Shown here in pieces: positions 1-5,552 of a stretch of DNA of 7,749 nt (position 1 is the stretch's first letter; each line of letters opens with the position of its first letter). The DNA is from an uncultured Prevotellaceae bacterium. GTDB lineage: Bacteria > Bacteroidota > Bacteroidia > Bacteroidales > Bacteroidaceae. The notes under the pieces are model-generated. The model had not been told where the DNA came from. It saw only the letters and a list, made by a program, of their open reading frames with translations, and ran no database searches. The stretch is from contig CAMJRQ010000050.1 in NCBI GenBank assembly GCA_946408305.1, forward strand, positions 1 to 7,749. The letters run 5' to 3'. The translations under genes were made by a program, and so were the position numbers.

Positions 1-1
1 G

Positions 2-184
2 CTCCAGACTTACAAGGGATGGCAAATCGCCACCTTCTGCACGCCCGAAGCCCTCTTCGAAAGCGACAACGCCCTCCGCACCAGCCACACGCCCGACGAA
101 TCGCTCAACCTGCTCGTCGACCACATCACGAGCCTGACCGACGACACCGTCCCGCGCAAGCAGATTCTCCGCCTGCTCAGGTAG
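2..184 (+). CDS. C-terminal fragment of an unrecognised protein
   Basis: An open frame enters from the left edge and ends at TAG 182-184, leaving 60 residues. The visible part begins LQTYKGWQIATFCTPEALFE and ends PRKQILRLLR. It looks soluble: mixed charged and hydrophobic residues, no membrane segment and no sorting signal. The basic, leucine-rich end reads as an amphipathic helix. I do not recognise the family and propose no function. GC-rich third positions match the downstream genes, which supports real coding. The gap to the next start codon is 41 bases, so the two genes could be co-transcribed. Confidence 0.6.
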   Translation, partial: LQTYKGWQIATFCTPEALFESDNALRTSHTPDESLNLLVDHITSLTDDTVPRKQILRLLR

Positions 185-225
185 CACCTCCCCCCGATGC
201 CTTCGAGCCATAAAAGAAACCGCGC

Positions 226-693
226 ATGAAACGAAAACTCATCCTCCTGATTCTGATGCTGGCCCCGCTGCTGCCCGCCGGGGGGCAGAAGGTGTATCGC
301 GGCACGTCGGGCTACACCGCGAGCATCGTGGCCAACATTCAGAACGGGAAAGTCTTCCGCGGCAACTCGATATACACGTCCGACATCGTGGCGCGTTTCG
401 ACGAAACCCATCTCTATCGCGGCAACAGCGTCTATCGGAGCGACATCGTGCTCTCCTGGCGCGACGGCCGAATCTATCGGGGCGCATCGAGCTACGTTGC
501 CGACGTGGTGGCCAACTGGCGCGACGGGAAACTCTACCGCGGCACGTCGTCCTACCAGAGCGACATCCTCTGCACCTATCGCGACAACCGCGTCTATCGC
601 CAGAACAGCCTCTATATGAGCGACGTCCTGCTGACCACCTCGGCCCCCATCCACCCCCTAATCCTCTATTATCTCCTGCAGCAGTTCCCGTAA
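226..693 (+). CDS. Exported small protein of six 20-residue tandem repeats
   Basis: This 155-residue protein starts with a classical export signal: K2-R3-K4, a hydrophobic core at about residues 5-17, and a possible signal peptidase I site A18-G19-G20 before Q21. There is no lipobox cysteine. Residues 22-141 are six gap-free 20-residue repeats with the approximate consensus [KR]-[VLI]-Y-R-G-[NT]-S-x-Y-x-[SA]-D-[IV]-[VL]-x-x-[WF]-R-D-G. A short hydrophobic tail (IHPLILYYLLQQFP) follows. Alternating aromatic, hydrophobic and polar residues with a turn at R-D-G suggest a beta hairpin per repeat, so a small beta-roll, beta-solenoid or closed beta structure in the periplasm or at the surface is likely. 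The function is unknown; similar YRG-S-x-Y-x-SD repeats occur, as far as I recall, in uncharacterised bacterial proteins. ATG 226 is chosen because the signal peptide begins there. Confidence 0.8.
   Translation: MKRKLILLILMLAPLLPAGGQKVYRGTSGYTASIVANIQNGKVFRGNSIYTSDIVARFDETHLYRGNSVYRSDIVLSWRDGRIYRGASSYVADVVANWRDGKLYRGTSSYQSDILCTYRDNRVYRQNSLYMSDVLLTTSAPIHPLILYYLLQQFP
289..648 (+). repeat. Six 60-bp in-frame coding repeats
   Basis: Six consecutive 60-bp units encode the 20-residue repeats of the exported protein. At DNA level they are diverged, but each starts with a TATCGCGGC-like segment (tyrosine, arginine, glycine) and carries a GCGACATC-like segment (serine/alanine, aspartate, isoleucine). 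The first unit lacks the aspartate (T-A-S-I). The last has R-Q in place of R-G and a degenerate end, as expected for capping units. The unit length is constant with no indels, which points to selection on structure. Confidence 0.85.
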
Positions 694-847
694 CGGGCCT
701 CTTCAGCGTCCCGGCGGGCACACGCGGGCTGCGTCACTTACAAATACAAACGAACCTACGCAACCCACGCAAGCAAATCTTTACAAATTTTCTTGTCTGG
801 TTTCGCGGAAAGTTCGAACTCATTCAAAACGGCGAGGGATTTTTGGA

Positions 848-887
848 AAGACAACGTGTTGCGTTGGCCAACGCAACACGTTGTCTT
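848..887. repeat. Perfect 40-bp palindrome with no spacer
   Basis: The left arm AAGACAACGTGTTGCGTTGG (848-867) is followed directly by its exact reverse complement (868-887). The arms are internally ordered: CAAC-gt-GTTG-c-GTTGG, then CCAAC-g-CAAC-ac-GTTG, so short CAAC/GTTG pairs can also fold within each arm. As RNA it would form a stem of about 18 bp with a GGCC loop. It lies 154 bases after the preceding stop and no T-run follows, so a standard intrinsic terminator is not clear. A dispersed palindromic repeat, a bidirectional terminator or a protein-binding site are possible. Confidence 0.9.
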
Positions 888-969
888 GGCTCACACAGCA
901 CGTTCCGTCGCCCCAAATCCCAGTTTCGTCGGGGAAAACCGAATTTTGGAATCGCTGATTATCAGGCGG

Positions 970-997
970 TTTTGAATTTTGAGTTTTGAGTTTTGAA
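970..997. repeat. Four tandem 7-bp units TTTTGAA/TTTTGAG
   Basis: Four head-to-tail 7-bp units (TTTTGAA, TTTTGAG, TTTTGAG, TTTTGAA) are followed by a partial unit TTGAG. The tract is AT-rich within a GC-rich genome. It is non-coding and about 300 bases upstream of the transporter. It may be a simple slippage-prone repeat; a regulatory role is not shown. Confidence 0.75.
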
Positions 998-1076
998 TTG
1001 AGAAACCACGTGCCGCACCGAATCTAACCGTCTCTCACGCACTTTTCCGGCACCCCTCTTTCCGCCCACCGTCGCA

Positions 1077-1107
1077 TTTCGGTAAGAAATATTGAAAGAA
1101 ACCGAAA
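1077..1107. promoter_or_regulatory. Candidate operator: TTTCGGT-N17-ACCGAAA
   Basis: Two exact 7-bp inverted half-sites, TTTCGGT at 1077-1083 and ACCGAAA at 1101-1107, are separated by 17 bases. The 24-bp centre-to-centre spacing is a little over two helical turns, so both halves face one side of the helix, which would fit a dimeric regulator. The site is about 130 bases upstream of the promoter-like element. No regulator gene is in the window, and a chance inverted repeat cannot be excluded. Confidence 0.25.
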
Positions 1108-1236
1108 GTTACACTCCTTGCCTGGTTTTTTCTCATTTTCTTCCTCCGTATATTCGCCGCTTTTATTTCCGCTCGCGCTCGCTCTTCCTCGCAACATTTT
1201 GTTGTACTGTGCATAGGTTTTATCGAGAAAAAAGTG

Positions 1237-1244
1237 TAAATTTG
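1237..1244 (+). promoter_or_regulatory. Bacteroidetes-type -7 promoter element (TAAATTTG)
   Basis: TAAATTTG matches the TAnnTTTG -7 consensus of Bacteroidota sigma-ABfr promoters exactly. Transcription would start near 1250 and leave a leader of about 40 bases before ATG 1293. No TTTG -33 box is found at the expected distance (around 1212-1218 the sequence is CATAGGT), so the promoter may be weak or need an activator. It is the best promoter candidate for the six-gene operon. Confidence 0.4.
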
Positions 1245-1292
1245 CGGTGTTTTTCCGAAATATTCCGACCGACAACTAAAAACTGACAAGAT

Positions 1293-2546
1293 ATGAAGAG
1301 AGAAAGACCCGCGAGCTACAAGTGGGAGCTCATCGTGATGCTGTGGTTTGCCTACTTCCTGAACCAAGGAGACCGCCAGGTGTACAACGGCGTAATCCCG
1401 TTCATCGAGGACGACCTGGGACTGACGTCGGTGCAGACGGGCCTGGTGGCCTCGGTGTTCACCATCGTCTACGGCTGTCTGGTTCCGTTTGGCGGCTACG
1501 TGGGCGATTTTCTGCGCCGCAAGTGGATTGTGGTGACGAGCCTGCTCATCTTCAGCATCGGCACGCTGTTCACGGGCTTTGCCGGCGGGCTGGTGGGGCT
1601 CATCATCCTGCGCGGCATCACCACGGGCGGCGGCGAGGCCTTCTACTACCCCGCTGCCACGTCGCTCATCACGCAGTATCACGAGGAGACGCGCGCCACG
1701 GCCATGTCGATTCACCAGACGTCGCTCTACATCGGCATCATCGTGAGTGCCTTCGTGGCCCCGTGGATTGCCCACGAATTCGGGTGGCGCTGGTCGTTCT
1801 TCTCGTTCGGCTTGTTTGGCATTCTGGTGGCGCTGTGGATTATCTGGCGCATGGAGGACACGAAACAGATCAAGCAGGACACGAAGCGCATTCCGCTGGG
1901 CGAGCTCGTCAGGGGCATCTTCTCGAAGAAGACCGTCTGGCTGCTGGCGCTGGCCTTCGGTTGCCAGGTGTTTGTGAACATCGGCATCACGACGTGGGCG
2001 GCCAAGTTCTTCAACCTGAAATTCATGGGCGGCGGGGCCGAGTCGCTCTCCACGGCCAGCTTCCTGGCCATGCTCTTCAGCTGCGGCTTTGCCATCGTGG
2101 GCGTGCTGCTGGGCGGACGTCTGTCGGACCGCATGGCACTCAAGAGCCGCCACGCGCGGATGACGACGGAGTACATCGGACTGCTGGGCGGAGCACCCTT
2201 CCTGGTGCTGGTGGGCTTCGCGCCCAACCTGGCCATCGCCTGCATCGCCATGGCGCTCTACGGCATCTTCCGCGGTGTCTACGACTCGAACCTCTACGCC
2301 GCCATGTTCGACGTCATCAGCCCGCGGCTCAGGGCGTCGTCGGTGGGTGTGATGACGGCCTTCGCCTTCCTCATGGGCTGCGTGGCACCCGTATACCTGG
2401 GTGCCGTGCAGGGCTCGGACAACGACATCGAGGCCTTCGGATGGGGCATAGCCTCGCTGGGCCTCTTCTTCCTGCTGGGCGGACTGCTGATTCTGCTGGC
2501 CACGAAGCACACGTTCGACAAGGACTACTACGTAGAGGAGAACTGA
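1293..2546 (+). CDS. MFS sugar-acid transporter, DgoT/ExuT-like (ACS family)
   Basis: A 417-residue inner-membrane permease with about 12 hydrophobic segments split into two halves by a charged loop (residues 186-214). The cytoplasmic motif A is visible after TM2 (GGYVGDFLRRK, 67-77), with a second copy in the other half (GGRLSDRMALKSRHARM, 274-290). TM1 carries D27-R28, and the TGGGEAFYYP stretch places E115. In the galactonate/H+ symporter DgoT the corresponding Asp-Arg pair and Glu are, from memory, D46, R47 and E133, with similar spacing. This suggests proton-coupled import of an anionic sugar such as an aldonate or hexuronate. It is first in the operon, 30 bases before the SDR gene. ATG 1293 follows an A-rich leader and directly precedes the basic N-terminus. 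The exact substrate cannot be read from the sequence. Confidence 0.85.
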   Translation: MKRERPASYKWELIVMLWFAYFLNQGDRQVYNGVIPFIEDDLGLTSVQTGLVASVFTIVYGCLVPFGGYVGDFLRRKWIVVTSLLIFSIGTLFTGFAGGLVGLIILRGITTGGGEAFYYPAATSLITQYHEETRATAMSIHQTSLYIGIIVSAFVAPWIAHEFGWRWSFFSFGLFGILVALWIIWRMEDTKQIKQDTKRIPLGELVRGIFSKKTVWLLALAFGCQVFVNIGITTWAAKFFNLKFMGGGAESLSTASFLAMLFSCGFAIVGVLLGGRLSDRMALKSRHARMTTEYIGLLGGAPFLVLVGFAPNLAIACIAMALYGIFRGVYDSNLYAAMFDVISPRLRASSVGVMTAFAFLMGCVAPVYLGAVQGSDNDIEAFGWGIASLGLFFLLGGLLILLATKHTFDKDYYVEEN

Positions 2547-2576
2547 ACGAAACACATAAATTGGACATAAATAAAA

Positions 2577-3338
2577 ATGTTTAGCCTGAAAGGAAAAACC
2601 GCTCTCGTCACGGGGAGCGGACAAGGAATAGGGCGGGCCGTGGCCCTGACGCTGGCTCGCCAGGGAGCGCGCGTCGTGATAAACTGGCGCTCGAGGGACG
2701 ACATAGCGCAGCAGACGCTGAAGGCTCTCGATGAGATGGGAGCCGAGTATCTGACGTGGAAATACGACCTCGCCTCGGACCGCACGAAGGAGGACTTCCT
2801 CGACTTTGCCGCAGCAAACCAGCTGGAAGTGGACATCCTGGTGCTGAACGCCTCGGTGCAGATTCGCAACCCGTGGGAGCAGATCGACGCCGCCCAGTTC
2901 GACACGCAGATGCACGTGAACGTACGTGCCTCGCTCGCCCTCATCCAGGCTTGTGTGCCGTGGATGCGCCGCCGGCAGTGGGGCCGCATCGTGACCGTCG
3001 GCAGCGTGCAGCAATACAGGCCCAACACGGCCATGGCCGTCTATGCCGCTACCAAGGCAGCGCAGAACAACCTCTGCATGACGCTCTCCACCCAGCTGGC
3101 CGCCGACGGCATCACCATCAACAACGTGGCGCCCGGAGCCATCGAGACCATCCGCAACGTCGAAGCGCTCGCCGACGCTGCCTACAGGAAGAAAATCGAG
3201 CAGTCCATCCCCGTGGGCTTCGTAGGCCAGCCCGAGGACATAGCCCCCGCCGTACTGCTGCTCTGCTCCGACGAGGGCCGCTACATCACCGGCGCCGACA
3301 TACCCATCGACGGCGGCATGAAAATACCCTTCACCTGA
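2577..3338 (+). CDS. Short-chain dehydrogenase/reductase (classical SDR)
   Basis: A 253-residue cytoplasmic oxidoreductase of the usual classical SDR length. Visible motifs are the Rossmann glycine motif TGSGQGIG (12-19), a variant NNAG motif reading N91-A92-S93, structural N115, catalytic S143, and Y156-A-A-T-K160. Near the C-terminus PGAIET (186-191) and IDGG (244-247) are typical. The end of the second beta strand reads VVINWRSR with no acidic residue and with R38 and R40, which suggests NADP(H) over NAD(H) (inference). Homologs act on sugars, sugar acids or 3-oxoacyl chains. Between an aldonate transporter and a sugar-acid dehydratase, a sugar or sugar-acid dehydrogenase is most likely; aldehyde reduction is an alternative. 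It starts after an A-rich leader (ATAAATAAAAATG), 30 bases past the transporter. Confidence 0.88.
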   Translation: MFSLKGKTALVTGSGQGIGRAVALTLARQGARVVINWRSRDDIAQQTLKALDEMGAEYLTWKYDLASDRTKEDFLDFAAANQLEVDILVLNASVQIRNPWEQIDAAQFDTQMHVNVRASLALIQACVPWMRRRQWGRIVTVGSVQQYRPNTAMAVYAATKAAQNNLCMTLSTQLAADGITINNVAPGAIETIRNVEALADAAYRKKIEQSIPVGFVGQPEDIAPAVLLLCSDEGRYITGADIPIDGGMKIPFT

Positions 3339-3362
3339 AACCACAAACATTTCACACAAGAC

Positions 3363-4703
3363 ATGAATACTTCAATCAACCCCTCTACGCTGCGCATCAC
3401 AGACATGAGGTTTGCCGACATCGACGGCGCCCCCAAGCGATGCACACTCCTGAAGATTTACACCAACCAAGGCATCGTGGGCTACGGCGAGGTGCGCGAC
3501 GCCTCGAGCAAGACCTATGCCCTGATGCTGAAGAGCCGCATACTGGGCGAGAACCCTTGCCAGGTGGACCGTCTGTTCCACAAGATTAAACAGTTCGGCG
3601 GCCCGTCGCGCCAGGGCGGCGGCGTCTCGGGCATCGAGATAGCCCTGTGGGACATCGTGGGCAAGGCCTACGGAGTGCCCCTCTACCAGTTGCTGGGTGG
3701 CAAATATCGCGACCGCATCCGCGTCTACTGCGACACCGACGCCGACGGCAAGGACAACGACGGCCACGCCATGGGACGGGCACTGAAGAAGCGCATGGAG
3801 ATGGGCTTCACGTTCCTGAAGATGGACCTCGGCATCGGGCTGCTGCTCGACGAGCCCGGAACCATCAACGCCCCGCTGGGCTTCATCGACGACATGAAGC
3901 GCTACACGCCCCACATCCTGAACGTGCAGAGCGGCTCGGTGACGGCCGACATGGTGCGCCGGCAGATGAGCTACGACATCGTCACCACGGCCCACCCCTT
4001 CACCGGCATACACCTGACGGAAAAGGGACTCGACGTGCTGGAGAAGTACGTCAGCGACGTGCGCGAGGAAATCGGCTACGAGGTGCCGCTGGCCATCGAC
4101 CACTTCGGCCACGTCTGCGTGGAGGACTGCATCCGCTTTGCCCGCCGCATCGAGAAGTACAACATCGCCTGGATGGAGGACATGATTCCCTGGATGTATA
4201 CCGACCAGTACGTCCGGCTGACGAATTCCACCTGCGTGCCCGTGGCCACCGGCGAGGACATCTATCTGAAGGAGAACTTCGAGCCGCTCATCAAGCAGCA
4301 CGGCGTCTCCATCATTCACCCCGACATCCTGACCTGCGGCGGCGCACTGGAGCTGAAGAAGATTGCCGACATGGCCGACGAGAACGGAGTGGCCGTGGCC
4401 GTGCACATGGCCGAGAGCCCCATCGCCTGTATGGCAGCCGTACACGTGGCCGCAGCCATGCACAACGTGCTGGCACTGGAGCTCCACTCGGTCGACGTGC
4501 CCTGGTGGCAGAATCTGGTGAAGGGACTGCCCGAACCGCTCGTCAAGGACGGATTCATCACCGTGCCCGACGGCCCCGGACTGGGCATCACCGAGCTCAA
4601 CGAAGAACTCATCGCCGAGAAAATCAACCCCGACATTCCCGGACTGTGGGAGCCCACCGACCAGTGGGACCGCGAGTTCTCGAACGACCGCATCTGGAGC
4701 TAA
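3363..4703 (+). CDS. Enolase-superfamily sugar-acid dehydratase, galactonate dehydratase-like
   Basis: A 446-residue mandelate racemase/muconate lactonizing-type enzyme: N-terminal capping domain (about 10-125), then a TIM barrel. Mg ligands are D246 (AIDHFGH), E272 (WMED) and E298 (ATGED). H248, two residues after the first ligand, and the H348-D321 dyad (AVHMAESP; HPDILTCGG) are the expected acid and base. The spacings (26, 26, 23 and 27 residues between D246, E272, E298, D321 and H348, and 100 between the histidines) equal those I remember for E. coli GalD (D183, E209, E235, D258, H285; H185). The expected product is a 2-keto-3-deoxy sugar acid. Odd points: second-strand K153-M-D155 and an insertion of about 60 residues at roughly 158-222. 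The substrate is therefore uncertain. The end (GLWEPTDQWDREFSNDRIWS) looks like a complete C-terminus. The gene lies 24 bases after the SDR gene. Confidence 0.87.
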   Translation: MNTSINPSTLRITDMRFADIDGAPKRCTLLKIYTNQGIVGYGEVRDASSKTYALMLKSRILGENPCQVDRLFHKIKQFGGPSRQGGGVSGIEIALWDIVGKAYGVPLYQLLGGKYRDRIRVYCDTDADGKDNDGHAMGRALKKRMEMGFTFLKMDLGIGLLLDEPGTINAPLGFIDDMKRYTPHILNVQSGSVTADMVRRQMSYDIVTTAHPFTGIHLTEKGLDVLEKYVSDVREEIGYEVPLAIDHFGHVCVEDCIRFARRIEKYNIAWMEDMIPWMYTDQYVRLTNSTCVPVATGEDIYLKENFEPLIKQHGVSIIHPDILTCGGALELKKIADMADENGVAVAVHMAESPIACMAAVHVAAAMHNVLALELHSVDVPWWQNLVKGLPEPLVKDGFITVPDGPGLGITELNEELIAEKINPDIPGLWEPTDQWDREFSNDRIWS

Positions 4704-4712
4704 TCAAACATC

Positions 4713-4752
4713 CTAACATTTCAACGATTTAACATTTTAACCATTCAACATT
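4713..4752. repeat. AT-rich spacer with degenerate AACATTT/TTCAAC repeats
   Basis: Most of the 58-base gap between the dehydratase and the RraA-family gene is made of short related units such as TAACATTTCAAC, TTTAACATTTTAACC and TTCAACATT. It is much poorer in GC than the flanking genes. It has no clear hairpin or promoter and probably acts as an A/T-rich, unstructured translation-initiation leader. Confidence 0.5.
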
Positions 4753-4761
4753 GATACAAAC

Positions 4762-5505
4762 ATGAGCGTAGACCAATACAAGAAAGAAGTGGGAATGATG
4801 AAGTTGGAGAAACTCATCGAGAGCCGCGAAGGCATCAGCCAGAAGCCCTTCCCCATCCCCGAGAAAGAACTGCTCCAGCGCTACGAACAACTCTATCTGG
4901 GCGCCGTGAACGACGTGATGCGCGAGTTCTGCCTGCTCAACCAGGCCCTCCCCAACCGCATCAAGCCCCTGCGCGAATACCGCACGGTGGCCGGATTTGC
5001 CTTCACCGTGAAGAGTGCGCCCAACGTGAAAATCACGGGTGAGATGGAGTTCCGCACACAGATGCTCGACACACTGGGCGAGGACCACTTCGTCGTCTGG
5101 GACACCAGCCGCGACCAGGAGGCCACCCTTTGGGGCGGAGTGATGACGTCGACGGCCAAGGGCAAGAAGGTGAAGGCCGCCTGCATCGACGGTGGCATTC
5201 GCGACACGCACCAGATTCTCGAGGCCGATTTCCCCGTCTTCTACGAATACCGCATCTCGAACGGCTCGCTGGGCCGCTGCCTCATCACGCACTATCAGAT
5301 TCCCATCAAGATTGGCAACGTCACCATCAAACCCGGCGACGTGGTGCTGGGCGACATCGACGGCGTGCTCGTCGTGCCGCGCGACATTGCCTACGACGTG
5401 CTGCTGCGCGCCGAGGAAATCAAGGAGAACGAGAAGAAAATCTTCTCCTGGGTGCACGAAGGACAGAGCATCCAGGAAATCAAGGAGAAAGGCGGATACT
5501 TCTAA
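4762..5505 (+). CDS. RraA-family protein, likely class II pyruvate aldolase
   Basis: A 247-residue cytoplasmic protein of the RraA / 4-hydroxy-4-methyl-2-oxoglutarate (HMG) aldolase family. It carries WGG (124-126) and then the family signature G126-X20-R147-D148 (CIDGGIRD), which in HMG aldolases binds pyruvate and a divalent metal. The third part of the signature, usually Glu or Asp three residues after D148, is Q151. PGDVVLGDIDGVLVVP (191-206) is the typical late strand pair. It is longer than E. coli RraA (about 160 residues) because of an N-terminal helical extension. Next to a sugar-acid dehydratase it may cleave a 2-keto-3-deoxy acid to pyruvate plus an aldehyde; oxaloacetate decarboxylase activity or another lyase step is possible. 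ATG 4762 is used; ATG codons at 4795 and 4798 after a purine-rich stretch are alternatives. Confidence 0.82.
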   Translation: MSVDQYKKEVGMMKLEKLIESREGISQKPFPIPEKELLQRYEQLYLGAVNDVMREFCLLNQALPNRIKPLREYRTVAGFAFTVKSAPNVKITGEMEFRTQMLDTLGEDHFVVWDTSRDQEATLWGGVMTSTAKGKKVKAACIDGGIRDTHQILEADFPVFYEYRISNGSLGRCLITHYQIPIKIGNVTIKPGDVVLGDIDGVLVVPRDIAYDVLLRAEEIKENEKKIFSWVHEGQSIQEIKEKGGYF

Positions 5506-5548
5506 GGAGGGTTAAAGGGTTTATAAAGAGTTAGAAACAGGTTAAGAG
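5506..5548. repeat. Degenerate GGAGTTAAA-like spacer repeat
   Basis: The gap after the RraA-family stop is made of loosely repeated units: GGAGGGTTAAA, GGGTTTATAAA, GAGTTAGAAACA and GGTTAAGAG. It begins with AAGGAGG, which looks like a strong Shine-Dalgarno site but lies about 40 bases before the next ATG and has no usable start nearby. In Bacteroidota such GTTAA-rich spacers are common, so the match is probably incidental. Confidence 0.4.
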
Positions 5549-5552
5549 CCGG

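Larger units (their letters stand above)
694..1292. other. Gene-free region upstream of the catabolic operon
   Basis: About 600 bases lie between the repeat protein and the transporter with no convincing gene. Composition shifts from GC-rich near 700 to AT-rich and T-rich further on. In order it holds a 9-bp near-repeat (CTACGCAAC/CCACGCAAG, 756-773), a perfect 40-bp palindrome (848-887), a four-unit TTTTGAR repeat (970-997), an inverted repeat TTTCGGT/ACCGAAA (1077-1107) and a promoter-like element just before the transporter. A 60-codon frame at 793-975 starts at TTG and runs through the palindrome; I do not regard it as a gene. Regulatory DNA or a decayed segment are both possible. Confidence 0.7.

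Noticed and set aside
10..654. Minus-strand frame opposite the repeat protein, itself repetitive (for example VGHDxxGVARRAAI-like units)
   Set aside because: Its periodicity simply mirrors the 60-bp repeats on the + strand; the + strand product has a proper signal peptide and the minus one does not.
956..966. Small inverted repeat CTGATTATCAG
   Set aside because: Only five base pairs around one central base, too short and isolated to support a terminator or operator.
793..975. A 60-codon frame in the upstream region
   Set aside because: It starts at TTG, runs through the 40-bp palindrome, and has no leader or recognisable protein pattern.
1035..3359. A very long minus-strand open frame (about 774 codons) opposite the transporter and SDR genes
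   Set aside because: It crosses two real genes and their spacer, its translation is rich in H, R, G, A and V with no domain pattern, and it arises because GC-rich third positions on the + strand remove stop codons from the antisense frame.
3372..4487. A 371-codon minus-strand open frame opposite the dehydratase
   Set aside because: It is fully antisense to a gene with intact catalytic motifs, has low-complexity H/V/A-rich composition and no recognisable domain.
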